This document shows positions 1 through 8,724 of a stretch of DNA of 64,000 nt, in pieces (the first letter of the stretch is position 1; every line of letters starts with the position of its first letter). A program made the translations under genes and the position numbers. Source of the stretch: Saprospiraceae bacterium (lineage in GTDB: Bacteria > Bacteroidota > Bacteroidia > Chitinophagales > Saprospiraceae); the NCBI GenBank assembly GCA_041392805.1, contig JAWKLJ010000001.1, positions 4,092,001 through 4,156,000 of the forward strand, read 5' to 3'. Below the pieces are notes generated by a model. The model was not told where the DNA came from. It did no database searches and worked only from the letters and a program-made list of their open reading frames with translations.

Positions 1-1
1 C

Positions 2-862
2 CATTTTCCCATATCTAATGAGATGTGGCGCTTAGGGGTAAATGTTGGGTTAATTCACCAATTAGCCATTGGGCCTTTGTTTTTTTTGTATTTTAAATCT
101 CTTTTGCAAAAAGAATTTAGCTTAAAACCTAGGCACTTATTACATTTCACACCCTATCTGGCTTTGCTTCCCTTCTCAGGTGTTTTAGCTTGGCCCTTTT
201 GGAGTGATGGCGGATTATATGCCTCCTATGCACATATTCTAATTTACTATTTAATGGCTTTTACCTTATGGCGGAGAAGTAGACATGATAGGTCGAATGA
301 AGAAATGATAAAAAAGATCAAATGGCTGCGACTGCTATTGCTACTAGCTGGAATACTCATGCTGATTTACTCTCCTGCCTTATTCAAATACACAGGTTAT
401 ATTGGGGGTGCATTGCTTTATGCCTTAGGCGTTTATGTGATAAGTGTAGGATTGTTGAAGGACCAGCGTACACAGCAGAAAAGGAAATATGAGACCTCTG
501 CATTGACTGATATAGCATCAAAAAAACTCCAAATTCGATTGTTGAATACGATGGAAGTAGAAAAAATATACCTCGATCCTGAATTGAGTTTAACCAAATT
601 GGCAGAAAAATTGAATATTTCACCAACCTATTTGTCTCAAGTGATTAATCAACATTTTCAGACTTCCTATGCCGATTTTGTAAATACTTACCGCTTGCAA
701 GAAGCCAAAAACAAGTTAGCCCAACCCCAAAATGCCATTTACAGCATTTCTAGCCTGGCTTTCGATAGCGGCTTCAATTCTTTATCGACCTTTAATACAC
801 TCTTTAAAAAAGAGAATCAAATGACGCCATCTCAGTACCGCGCAAAATTCATGAAAGAATAG
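2..862 (+). CDS. AraC-family transcriptional regulator with membrane N-terminus (5' partial)
   Basis: The reading frame is open to the left edge, so the protein probably starts outside the window; the first in-window ATG is at 23. The first ~150 residues are hydrophobic with several membrane-spanning stretches (for example LLLLLAGILMLIY), and the last ~110 residues form an AraC/XylS DNA-binding domain with two helix-turn-helices (KLAEKLNISPTYLSQVIN and SSLAFDSGFNSLSTFNTLFK). This arrangement of a multi-spanning sensor fused to an AraC domain is common in Bacteroidota and suggests signal reception at the inner membrane coupled directly to DNA binding. The target is unknown. The small gene downstream (942) follows on the same strand after 79 bp. 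Confidence 0.85.
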   Translation, partial: HFPISNEMWRLGVNVGLIHQLAIGPLFFLYFKSLLQKEFSLKPRHLLHFTPYLALLPFSGVLAWPFWSDGGLYASYAHILIYYLMAFTLWRRSRHDRSNEEMIKKIKWLRLLLLLAGILMLIYSPALFKYTGYIGGALLYALGVYVISVGLLKDQRTQQKRKYETSALTDIASKKLQIRLLNTMEVEKIYLDPELSLTKLAEKLNISPTYLSQVINQHFQTSYADFVNTYRLQEAKNKLAQPQNAIYSISSLAFDSGFNSLSTFNTLFKKENQMTPSQYRAKFMKE

Positions 863-941
863 ACCCTTTTGACTTTCAATATTGTAATCTTGATAGATTT
901 AATGCTGGAATTAAGCCAAATTGCCCCAAAAAAAAACAACA

Positions 942-1448
942 ATGAAAAGAATAACTCTTCCTTTATTAATCCTATTAAGCGGAATACTTCCGGCACAAAA
1001 TGACACCACCATTCAAGCAGCAATTGACCAACAAGTGTGGAAACCTTTTATAGTGGCTTTTAAAAACCAGGATGCTGAATTATTCAACTCAATTCACACC
1101 GATGATGTGTTGCGAATTACGCCCTGGGGAATCAAAGAGGGAAAAGAATATAAAGCCTCTACCAAAGCAAATTATGAAAAAGGAAAGGCTGCAGGACAAA
1201 AAAGAACGATTGCTTTTTGGTTTGAACATCGCCAGGCAAAACAAAAGGTGGCTTATGAAGTAGGTTATTACAAAGTCACGGCATTTACGCCAGAAGGAGA
1301 GCAAAATTATTATGCGCGATTTCATGTCTTATTAAGAAAGAAAGCTGGCCGCTGGAAGATTGCCCAAGACTGGGATACCAATCAAGTCAATGGCGTAGCC
1401 GTCACTGCCGAAGATTTTGAAAAAGGTGCAGATAAGCAGCTAAAATAG
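942..1448 (+). CDS. secreted NTF2-like (SnoaL/DUF4440-type) protein
   Basis: 168 aa. I chose the ATG at 942 because it opens directly into a Sec signal peptide (MKRITLPLLILLSGILPAQ); an upstream TTG at 921 would add seven polar residues in front. The mature part looks like an NTF2-fold cone domain: an N-terminal helix with WKPFIVAFKNQDAELFNSIH, then strands ending in YARFHVLLRKKAGRWKIAQDWD. Such proteins bind small ligands or act as simple hydrolases/isomerases in the periplasm; there is no clear catalytic signature. It ends 3 bp from the convergent gene at 1452. Confidence 0.7.
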   Translation: MKRITLPLLILLSGILPAQNDTTIQAAIDQQVWKPFIVAFKNQDAELFNSIHTDDVLRITPWGIKEGKEYKASTKANYEKGKAAGQKRTIAFWFEHRQAKQKVAYEVGYYKVTAFTPEGEQNYYARFHVLLRKKAGRWKIAQDWDTNQVNGVAVTAEDFEKGADKQLK

Positions 1449-1451
1449 CTA

Positions 1452-1976
1452 CTACTTTCTTTTTTCCAGTTGTTTTAACACCCGTCGAGCCCTGGATTTA
1501 TAGCCTGCCGAAGCCTGCTCCCAGTGGTCTTCGATGAGCAACTTTAGCTCTTCAGCCAGATCGGGCTCGTATTGGCAGAGGTTGGCAATCACCTGCATGG
1601 CATGTACTTTAATGGCAATAGGCGTCTTGGGGGCGGCAAAAAGGTCAAAACTAATGGTAGCCGCTTTCCCCATGTATGCTGCAGGGATGTCCATTTCTGC
1701 CAATATTTTGAGGCCATTTCTGAGCACAGCATCGTGTTTTGGTGTCTCCATGGCGTGTAGCAGCGCGTCAAGGTGGGGTTGGATCAGAGACGGGTGGGCC
1801 AAGGCTGCTTCGCAAACCACCCAAGCGGCTCTTTGAACAACCCGATATTCGCCTTCCAGAAATAAGTCCATCAAGCTATCAAATCGGTCCTGGTCAGCCC
1901 CTATCCATTGACAAATAGCTATGGTGTTGGCTTTTGAATGCTCGGATAAAATAGCAGCGAGAAGATCCATATGCAA
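1452..1976 (-). CDS. HEAT-repeat-like cytoplasmic protein
   Basis: 174 aa, no signal peptide. The sequence is made of paired amphipathic helices of the ARM/HEAT type (for example VVQRAAWVVCEAALAHPSLIQPHLDALLHAM and IAIKVHAMQVIANLCQYEPDLAEELKLLIEDH), so it is probably a small alpha-solenoid that mediates protein contacts. An alternative start two codons further in (1970) is equally possible. No enzymatic motif is visible and its role cannot be inferred from the neighbours. Confidence 0.65.
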   Translation of the reverse strand: MHMDLLAAILSEHSKANTIAICQWIGADQDRFDSLMDLFLEGEYRVVQRAAWVVCEAALAHPSLIQPHLDALLHAMETPKHDAVLRNGLKILAEMDIPAAYMGKAATISFDLFAAPKTPIAIKVHAMQVIANLCQYEPDLAEELKLLIEDHWEQASAGYKSRARRVLKQLEKRK

Positions 1977-1992
1977 AAGTTAATTATTTTTG

Positions 1993-2131
1993 GTTCTCTG
2001 ACAATTTCTGCGCTTTTGAGTCAAGGGAAAGCAAAAGCCACTGCTTCCTTGCTCCTCTGCTAAAGCTCCGGCGCACGCGTATGGTCACTTTAGCCTTTCA
2101 TTTTCCCTAGATCGCAAAAATTGCCAAAGAA
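1993..2131. repeat. imperfect long inverted repeat in divergent intergenic region
   Basis: Between the divergent genes at 1976 and 2233, the segment 1998-2047 is an imperfect inverted copy of 2088-2130. Shared blocks are CAATTT-TGCG against CGCAAAAATTG, and AGGGAAA against TTTCCCT, with a GC-rich centre (GCTCCGGCGCACGCG). It cannot be a terminator for either gene because both point away. It may be a decayed fold-back (MITE-like) sequence or a structured leader. Confidence 0.4.
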
Positions 2132-2232
2132 GGTTATTTTTTTACAAACCAATAGTGAAATTCTTTTTTCCGTTTTTTTTACCGACTGATCCTCACTTTT
2201 ATTTACCTTCGAATTTAAACAATTAGGAAGAA

Positions 2233-3675
2233 ATGATAAAAAAAATAACGAGTTTGACTTTCGCTTGTTTGATAGGGGGAATGTTGTTTAGCCAAACAAG
2301 TGAAGCCATCGAGAAAAAGGTCTTGCAACAATTAGACGGAAAAAAAGAAAGCCTGGCCAAGATTGCCCATCAAATCTGGGAGTGGGCCGAGGTAGGATAC
2401 CAAGAACATCAAAGCTCCGAATTATTACAAAAAACATTAAAAGACGCTGGTTTTAAGGTCGAGGTGGGAGTAGCTGGCATACCTACTGCATTTGTAGCGA
2501 CCTATGGTCAAGGAGCGCCGGTGGTTGGCATTTTAGCAGAATTTGATGCTTTGCCAGGTGTTTCGCAGCAGGCGGTACCGGTCAGAGCAGAAAGAGCGGA
2601 CCAGACAGCGGGGCATGCTTGCGGCCATCATTTGTTTGGGGCAGGATCTTCGGGTGCAGCTATTTCGGTCAAAGAGTGGCTGGCGTCATCTGGCCACCAA
2701 GGCACGATTCGATTATATGGCTGCCCGGCGGAAGAAGGTGGCGCCGGAAAAGTATATTTGGTGAGAGCGGGTTTATTTGATGATGTAGATGCGGTTATCC
2801 ATTGGCATCCAGGCAGTCGCAATAGTGCTAGTGCGGGCTCTTCCCTGGCCAATAAATCAGCTAAGTTTCGATTCTATGGCAATGCCTCCCACGCCTCGGC
2901 TTCTCCCTGGAATGGCCGTTCAGCACTGGATGGAGTAGAAGCCATGAACTACATGGTAAACATGATGCGAGAACACACTTTACCTGAGTCACGCATCCAC
3001 TACGTCATTACACGCGGAGGCGAAGCGCCCAATGTCGTACCCGAATTTGCCGAAGTTTACTATTATGTTCGTCATCCAGATATGGACGAAGTACGCAAAT
3101 TATTTGATCGCATTGCCGAGGCAGCCGAAGGTGCTGCAAAGGGTACCGGCACCCGTATGGAGTATGAAGTTATTCATGGCATTTATAATGTGCTTCCAAA
3201 TAAAACACTGGGAGAGGTGATGTTTAGCAAGTTGCAAAAAGTAGGCGGTGTTTCCTATACCGATGAGGAGAAGGCTTTTGCAGAACAAATCATGACAACC
3301 TATAAAGCCGAAAACTTAAGTCCAGCTTCGGCTGAGCAAATCGACCCTTTTGAGGTTAGGGAAGTTGGACGTGGTGGTTCAACCGACGTAGGAGATATCA
3401 GTTGGGTTGTACCGACAGCTGGGCTTTCGGCAGCAACCTGGGTACCTGGCACTTCTGCACACAGTTGGCAAGCCGTAGCCGCTGGGGGCACCAGTATTGG
3501 CCATAAAGGCATGATGGTGGCTGCCAAAACAATGGCTCTCGCCGCCATAGAGATCATGCAGCACCCTGAGTTGGCCCAAAAAGCGAAGGAAGAACTACTG
3601 CAAAGGAGAGGGAAAGACTTCAAATATGAAGCCTTGCTAGGCGACCGGGAGCCACCACTGGATTACCGAAAATAA
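2233..3675 (+). CDS. secreted M20-family amidohydrolase (AbgB-like)
   Basis: 480 aa with an N-terminal Sec signal (MIKKITSLTFACLIGGMLFSQ). It belongs to the M20 metallopeptidase/amidohydrolase family, closest in appearance to the AbgB subunit of p-aminobenzoyl-glutamate hydrolase. The di-metal site motifs are visible: AEFDALPG, then GHACGHH near residue 135, PAEEGGAGK near 165, and a late ligand in GTSAHSWQ near 415. A dimerisation (lid) domain lies between about 210 and 320. Expected reaction: hydrolysis of an amide bond in an aminoacyl or acylated amino acid in the periplasm; the substrate cannot be read from sequence. Transcribed alone, 31 bp ahead of a TTG-opened frame whose better start is at 3731. 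Confidence 0.85.
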   Translation: MIKKITSLTFACLIGGMLFSQTSEAIEKKVLQQLDGKKESLAKIAHQIWEWAEVGYQEHQSSELLQKTLKDAGFKVEVGVAGIPTAFVATYGQGAPVVGILAEFDALPGVSQQAVPVRAERADQTAGHACGHHLFGAGSSGAAISVKEWLASSGHQGTIRLYGCPAEEGGAGKVYLVRAGLFDDVDAVIHWHPGSRNSASAGSSLANKSAKFRFYGNASHASASPWNGRSALDGVEAMNYMVNMMREHTLPESRIHYVITRGGEAPNVVPEFAEVYYYVRHPDMDEVRKLFDRIAEAAEGAAKGTGTRMEYEVIHGIYNVLPNKTLGEVMFSKLQKVGGVSYTDEEKAFAEQIMTTYKAENLSPASAEQIDPFEVREVGRGGSTDVGDISWVVPTAGLSAATWVPGTSAHSWQAVAAGGTSIGHKGMMVAAKTMALAAIEIMQHPELAQKAKEELLQRRGKDFKYEALLGDREPPLDYRK

Positions 3676-3730
3676 CTAATCCTACGGACAGCACTAGACT
3701 TTCTTTTTGAATAGTACTATCTTTGTACGC

Positions 3731-4405
3731 ATGGTATTAAAATCAATAGCTCAGATCATCTCTTTTATTTTTCATCCCTTGCTGATCACGACCTATATGT
3801 TAGTGATCTTATTGATTGTTGACCCTTTTGGCTTTGGAGTGAATAGTATCGGAGACAAGTATAGTAAAGAACTCATTCTACGTATCTTTTTATCGACTTT
3901 TTTTATTCCAGCCGTGGCCGTTGTGATGCTTCGCTTGTTAGGGTTTATCCAATCGGTCGAGATGAAGACGACCGAAGAACGAATAGCCCCTTATATCATT
4001 ACCGGGATTTTTTATCTCTGGCTGTTTTACAATTTCTTAAATAATTCTAATATTCCTCGCACCTTCACCTCCTTTATGTTGGGCGGGGTGATTGGCTTAT
4101 TTATCGCTTTTTTTATTAATATTTTTTCTAAAATCAGTGCACATGCAGTGGGTATGGGGGGGCTTTTAGGAATGGTCATCATCACCATGGCACTCTCCAA
4201 TTTTGATTCCTTTGTCCTACATTCAACCATCATTGGAACATTCGAGTTTAGTATGAATGCCCTTTTGGTGTTTGTGTTATTAATGACGGGATTGGTAGGA
4301 ACGTCTCGTCTCCTACTGCATGCCCACGAACCTTTTGATGTTTATGGTGGGTACTTGGTAGGTTTTTCATCTCAGTTTATCGCATTGCGCTTTATTTTAT
4401 TCTAA
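3731..4405 (+). CDS. PAP2-like integral membrane phosphatase family protein
   Basis: 224 aa, about six membrane helices. The ATG at 3731 is preferred over a TTG at 3707. Of the three PAP2 signature motifs, motif 3 matches exactly (SRLLLHAHEPFD fits SRxxxxxHxxxD). Motif 2 is reduced to SAH instead of PSGH, and motif 1 is a weak KTTEERIAP. The two catalytic histidine positions are therefore kept but the loop around the first is unusual, so lipid-phosphate phosphatase activity is possible but unproven. The next gene starts 5 bp downstream, which implies co-transcription with the CHAT protease. A TATCTTTG element at 3718-3725 resembles a Bacteroidota -7 box but sits almost on the start codon. Confidence 0.65.
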   Translation: MVLKSIAQIISFIFHPLLITTYMLVILLIVDPFGFGVNSIGDKYSKELILRIFLSTFFIPAVAVVMLRLLGFIQSVEMKTTEERIAPYIITGIFYLWLFYNFLNNSNIPRTFTSFMLGGVIGLFIAFFINIFSKISAHAVGMGGLLGMVIITMALSNFDSFVLHSTIIGTFEFSMNALLVFVLLMTGLVGTSRLLLHAHEPFDVYGGYLVGFSSQFIALRFILF

Positions 4406-4410
4406 ATCCC

Positions 4411-5409
4411 ATGTCAAAAAGAACTATTCAACAAATTATAGGAAGAGGGCACCTGGACAAAGCCATTGAGTTGATGTTGGACTTGGCGCCAAAATATGCC
4501 GATAGTAGCACCGAAAACCTCTTGATTTCTCTTTCAGGTCAATATTATAATAATGAAAAGAGTAAAAGAAGTGGGGCGCTGAGTGATGAAAACTATAAAT
4601 TAACCCTGGCTCGTATAAATAATGCATTAACGAGTACCCTGAGCGATGATTATAGTGAAATCGATGCCCAGGACATTCCGGAGGAATATAAAAAATTAGC
4701 AAAGGCCGAGGTTGAAGGCAATAATGGAGACCTTAGTGATAATGGTGATAGTACAAGTCAAGAAAGTAATATCATTCTTTTCCTCAGCGCTAACCCCTCA
4801 AAAACGGCTTTGTTACAATTAGACAAGGAGCACGCCAGGATTGCCACCAAGCTGGAGGCTAGTAAAATGGAGGTGAGAAGCAGGAAAGCCATTTCTCTTT
4901 CTGAGTTCCAGGAATCTATTTTTTTGACGAAACCTAGAATCGTCCATTTTTCGGGGCATGGCGATTTGAAATCCCCAGAGATAATGGAAGCCTACAGAGG
5001 CATAGGAGCATCAAAAAGTGAAGCAAAAAAAGAGATACCTGAGCCAGGGATCATCCTTTATGATGAAGACAAGCGAAATCCTTTTTTCGTAAAATCAACT
5101 GTCTTAAGACGGATATTCAAAAGTATGGTTGAGCGCCAGAAAATACCCATTGAAGCTGTTCTATTCAACGCGTGTTATTCAGAGGGTCAAGCGAAAGCAG
5201 TATCGGAAATAGGTATTAATGTCATTGGGACAAGTAGTGCCGTCTCGGATGAAGCCGCCATTGCTTTTGCCACTGGATTTTATTTTGGCGTCGCTCAGGG
5301 CGAAAGTATAGAAGATGCTTTTGATTTAGCGATCAATCAGGTTCTAGCTTATAATGAACCAGAGGACCGTTTCACCTTTTACAAAAACGGGGAGAAAATC
5401 GAATTCTAA
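4411..5409 (+). CDS. EAD-CHAT protease (effector-associated domain fused to CHAT caspase-like peptidase)
   Basis: 332 aa, cytoplasmic. Residues 1-80 match the effector-associated domain type usually called EAD11: IIGRGHLDKAIELMLDL, then LLISLSGQYYNNEKSK, then GALSDENYKLTLARINNAL. After an acidic linker (about 80-118), residues 119-325 form a CHAT domain with the catalytic His183 in VHFSGHGD and Cys255 in LFNACYSEG, followed by NVIGTSSAVSD and AIAFATGFYFGVAQG. CHAT enzymes are caspase-related cysteine proteases; EAD domains are death-fold-like adaptors thought to recruit effectors by like-with-like contacts in bacterial conflict systems. It follows a PAP2-like membrane gene by 5 bp. Its stop overlaps the convergent methyltransferase by 4 bp. 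No matching EAD partner is seen in the window. Confidence 0.88.
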   Translation: MSKRTIQQIIGRGHLDKAIELMLDLAPKYADSSTENLLISLSGQYYNNEKSKRSGALSDENYKLTLARINNALTSTLSDDYSEIDAQDIPEEYKKLAKAEVEGNNGDLSDNGDSTSQESNIILFLSANPSKTALLQLDKEHARIATKLEASKMEVRSRKAISLSEFQESIFLTKPRIVHFSGHGDLKSPEIMEAYRGIGASKSEAKKEIPEPGIILYDEDKRNPFFVKSTVLRRIFKSMVERQKIPIEAVLFNACYSEGQAKAVSEIGINVIGTSSAVSDEAAIAFATGFYFGVAQGESIEDAFDLAINQVLAYNEPEDRFTFYKNGEKIEF

Positions 5410-6566
5410 TTCTCTTCTTCCAATAGCCTTTCCAAATAATGGTATTCGATTCCAAAGTCTTTTTTAATCGCCATCACTTTTTCTAAAGCTTCTGGCTTTG
5501 GGGTACTCCGGGTAGCGGTGATCATCAGGTTCTTCGGCGTATGCTCGGTTGAAATGAACTCGAAGACCTTGGTTTTGTATCCATGCGCCTCTAAGAGTAG
5601 CGCCCTAATGCCATCTGTGATCAATTCTGCTTGTCTTTCCGCTAATATTCCATGCTTTAAAATCGCCTGTAAATCCGTTTGACAATTCATTTGCTTGCGA
5701 ATTTGTTTGTGGCAGCATGGTGCTACAACAATGGTAGCCGCCTTTGCTTTAATCCCTTTGGCAATGGCAATGTCGGTTGCAATGTCGCAAGCATGCAAGG
5801 CAATCAGCATGTCAATTTTAGCTGGTTGGTATGCCTCAATATCCTGTGCCAAAAAGGTTAACCCGCCAAAACCTTCTGCTTTAGCGAGGGCATTGCAAAA
5901 ATCAACAAGGGTTGGCCGTAATTCAATGCCCATCATACTGGCCTCCATATGCAAATGATTGACCAAATGGTCGTATAAAGCAAAGGTAAGGTAGCCTTTT
6001 CCCGACCCCATATCCACGATGTGAGGATGCGCATCCAAGGGTTGTTGCAGCAGTAAACTATCGATGATCTCTATATATTTATTGATCTGTCGAAATTTTT
6101 TCTGCCCGGTTTTCAGCACTTGCCCCTCCTGGTTGGCGATGCCGAGGGCCGTTAAATAGGAGGCTGCTTCAGCGCTGATCAGCCTGTTTTTCTCCTTGTC
6201 GTGTGCGAGAGAAGGAGCCGTTTCATGACTTGCTTGCCGGACAAAAAGCCTGGCTTTTCGTTTTTTATTGTATTGGATAGTCACATCTTCTTTTAAAGTA
6301 AAGAGGTCTCCGTTTAAAAAATCGTTGCCGAGCCAAAGGCCAATCATGGCCACTCCCTCGGAGATGGGATGGTTTTTGACTTCATCACGACTAGCATAGC
6401 GCAAGGTGAAGGAAAAAACCTGTTTTCCTTTAACGGTGGTCAATCGGCCAAAGACATTTTGAAGACGCTTATCCTTACCACCAGCTTTACTCAATGTTAG
6501 TTTAACAAAAGTTTGTTGCTCAATGGCGGTCTTTAAATGGCTTAGAAATACAGTTGCTTCTTCCAT
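5406..6566 (-). CDS. class I SAM-dependent methyltransferase (Methyltransf_32/RRNAD1-METTL25-like)
   Basis: 386 aa. The Rossmann methyltransferase core begins near residue 180 with motif I VDMGSGKGYLTFALYD, then an acidic motif II (MGIELRPTLVDFC), IDMLIALHACDIATD, and the diagnostic VAPCCHKQIRKQM. The N-terminal ~150 residues are a family-specific domain with no recognisable fold. Related eukaryotic proteins (METTL25/RRNAD1) share the PCC(H/Y) motif; RNA or protein methylation is plausible but the substrate is unknown. The 3' end overlaps the convergent CHAT gene by 4 bp. Confidence 0.8.
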   Translation of the reverse strand: MEEATVFLSHLKTAIEQQTFVKLTLSKAGGKDKRLQNVFGRLTTVKGKQVFSFTLRYASRDEVKNHPISEGVAMIGLWLGNDFLNGDLFTLKEDVTIQYNKKRKARLFVRQASHETAPSLAHDKEKNRLISAEAASYLTALGIANQEGQVLKTGQKKFRQINKYIEIIDSLLLQQPLDAHPHIVDMGSGKGYLTFALYDHLVNHLHMEASMMGIELRPTLVDFCNALAKAEGFGGLTFLAQDIEAYQPAKIDMLIALHACDIATDIAIAKGIKAKAATIVVAPCCHKQIRKQMNCQTDLQAILKHGILAERQAELITDGIRALLLEAHGYKTKVFEFISTEHTPKNLMITATRSTPKPEALEKVMAIKKDFGIEYHYLERLLEEEN

Positions 6567-6802
6567 GCAATTTCAGTATTAACTTTGAGCAAAGGCTACT
6601 CGTTCAACGCCTTGCGTTGAAGTGTGCTGTATCCTTAGCGATTCTCATGCGAAGGAGGTAGTCCGATTTTACGCGGTTCAATAAACTAGAAAACAGCACT
6701 TCAGCATAAGAAAGCACTTTACAGGAGATTGCTACTTTATCCTAAAGATGCCCTAAAGTTAGTTGACGGATTGCTCAAAAGTGATTTTTTTTTCAATAAG
6801 TG
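6567..6802. repeat. structured intergenic region with nested inverted repeats
   Basis: This 236-bp gap between two minus-strand genes contains a perfect hairpin, TTCAACGC (6603-6610) and GCGTTGAA (6614-6621) with a 3-nt loop. It also holds a longer-range pair (TGAAGTGTGCTGT at 6618-6630 against ACAGCACTTCA at 6693-6703) and an outer pair (ACTTTGAGCAA at 6582-6592 against TTGCTCAAAAGT at 6771-6782). The nested arrangement suggests a fold-back element or a structured leader for the methyltransferase transcript. No coding potential. Confidence 0.45.
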
Positions 6803-8077
6803 CTAAATGGTATTAAGCATCGCATGACCAATCCCGCATTCTAAGCACCGCCGCTGATCACAATACTCATGCTTGAGTTCTAATAATGCCTGGCTTTCGT
6901 GGGCAGATTCGGGCTTAATGCCGAGGTTTTCCCATGCTGCAATAATATGGTTGGATTCAGGAGGTATCTCCGCTAATAATTGTAGGGCTTTATCACAAAA
7001 AGCCTGATAATCTTTCTCTTTTCCATATAAAAAAAGAAGGGGGGCCAAGGTATTCATTACCAGTAAGTGAATGGTCGTTCTCCCCAAAGCTTTTTTCTTT
7101 TTGACGGAAGGTTTATTCAAAAGGTAGTGGGTTTGCCAATAATTGGAAAGTTGTAATTCAAACATATGTTCTACTTCTTTTATATGCCTAATGCTGAGCA
7201 CCTTGCTGAAAAGATGTTCGGTTTGATGTAGAAGTAAAGCAAATTGAGCGATGCGGACGGTAGGAAAGTTAGCGGGGCGCATTCTTAAAAACTTCCAATG
7301 GGTAGCGGATATGGGCCGTAAGTTATATTTATGAGCCAAAAAGCGATATTCGCGCTGTAATTGCAAGGGATAGTTCTCCTCAAATGTGCCTTCCAATAAG
7401 CCCGCTTGCCCAAAGAACAGCGCCTCTAATTGAAGCAAATTGTGCTTGTGCTTAATAACAACGGAAAAAGGGGTAGCTGCAACTAATTGCTCAAAAGGAT
7501 CCGCATTTACTTTCATCCCAAAACTTCGAGCCAGACAATGGTACAAAGATGCTTCCCAGTCATGGCGTTTCGCTTCCAGTTGTTCCTTGATCTGCGTAGT
7601 GCGCCTTTCCAGACGTTCCACCAGAAGCCGGTCTAGCCAGAGTTGCCGGGTGATATTGGGCACTTTGTACAATAATTGTTGACAAGGAATCCAATGCTCA
7701 TTGTGCTGCAAACGTTGGTAGATTTTGGCAACTCTATTAGGGATTCGCTTTTTTAATTCAAGGCAAGGAATTCGTTCCCCACTGGCGTAATGTATGGGGC
7801 AATCTTCTTCCATGACCACATGGAGAATGACATTGTTGTACGATGGATCTTGTTGATGGCCATGAGTAAGCCAATCTGAGGCCTTGAGATGCATTTCTAC
7901 ATTTCCGGCCCAAAAAGTATCCTCAATTTGGATACGAGCATCCGTGAAATCAGGCCCAGCATGTTGGTTTAGTTCCCCAAAACGGATAATGTTGATTTTT
8001 TGCCCATCAGTTGTGCAGAGATGGTGGCAGTCAAAGCGTTGCATACGCCAGACATAATGGAGTAATTCTTCTTTCAT
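6803..8077 (-). CDS. DUF2851 family protein
   Basis: 424 aa, soluble, no signal peptide. The N-terminal part is typical of DUF2851: LHYVWRMQRFD at the start, then GELNQHAGPDFTDARI and WAGNVEMHLKASDW around residues 35-70, then NNVILHVVMEED. A C-terminal cysteine cluster (CDQRRCLECGIG) could bind metal. The family is widespread and conserved in Bacteroidota but uncharacterised; the D/E/H-rich GNVEMH segment resembles a nuclease-like active site, which is only a suggestion. Confidence 0.85.
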   Translation of the reverse strand: MKEELLHYVWRMQRFDCHHLCTTDGQKINIIRFGELNQHAGPDFTDARIQIEDTFWAGNVEMHLKASDWLTHGHQQDPSYNNVILHVVMEEDCPIHYASGERIPCLELKKRIPNRVAKIYQRLQHNEHWIPCQQLLYKVPNITRQLWLDRLLVERLERRTTQIKEQLEAKRHDWEASLYHCLARSFGMKVNADPFEQLVAATPFSVVIKHKHNLLQLEALFFGQAGLLEGTFEENYPLQLQREYRFLAHKYNLRPISATHWKFLRMRPANFPTVRIAQFALLLHQTEHLFSKVLSIRHIKEVEHMFELQLSNYWQTHYLLNKPSVKKKKALGRTTIHLLVMNTLAPLLFLYGKEKDYQAFCDKALQLLAEIPPESNHIIAAWENLGIKPESAHESQALLELKHEYCDQRRCLECGIGHAMLNTI

Positions 8078-8214
8078 CAGAGAAATGTTTAGAGGCGCGG
8101 TAAATAATATAAATGCAAAGTAGTGTTGAATGCTAATTTACAACAAAAAATGTTTAAACAAAAAAAATAAAACTTTTTCTTGAAATAAAATAATTTCCAC
8201 CTTGCCCAGATGGT

Positions 8215-8715
8215 CTACACTTCGGGAATACGCTCGTATATTTTGAAAGTATAGGTATATTCATTTTTTTCATCCGGAAGATGGGCCTCGCTTGACATTA
8301 AGGTCCATTCCGTTGGATCAAGTGCAGGGAAAAAGACATCGCCTTCCACTTCCAAATCCACTTCCGTAAGGTAAACCCGATCCCAGTAGGCCTGACTCAA
8401 AGCATAAATTTCTCCGCCACCGATAATGAAGGCTTCTGTTTCGCCATTGTCAAGGGCAATGCTGAGGGCCTCTTCTACCGAAGCTGCTATCATGCAATTG
8501 GAGGCAATAAAAAAAGGATTCCGTGAAATGACGACATTCGTTCTTTTAGGGAGGGGCCGACCAATAGACTGGAAGGATTTGCGGCCCATGATGATATGGT
8601 GGTCGAGCGTTGTCCGCTTGAAATATTGGAGGTCGGCAGGGAGGTACCAAGGAATATCATTATCCCTTCCTATGACATTGTTTTTTGCCGTGGCAACGAT
8701 AGCAGATACAATCAT
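8215..8715 (-). CDS. folA: dihydrofolate reductase
   Basis: 166 aa, the usual size for bacterial DHFR. It reduces dihydrofolate to tetrahydrofolate with NADPH in the cytoplasm. Visible hallmarks are VSAIVATAKNNVIGRDNDIPW at the N-terminus (substrate loop with the WYLPADLQYFKR aspartate that protonates folate), the NADPH-binding MGRKSFQSIGRPLP, and the IIGGGEIYALS motif near residue 96. It is the last gene of a minus-strand operon behind capA-like (9 bp), a methionine aminotransferase and PCD, so pterin-handling enzymes sit at both ends of the unit. Confidence 0.95.
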   Translation of the reverse strand: MIVSAIVATAKNNVIGRDNDIPWYLPADLQYFKRTTLDHHIIMGRKSFQSIGRPLPKRTNVVISRNPFFIASNCMIAASVEEALSIALDNGETEAFIIGGGEIYALSQAYWDRVYLTEVDLEVEGDVFFPALDPTEWTLMSSEAHLPDEKNEYTYTFKIYERIPEV

Positions 8716-8724
8716 AAATCTTTC

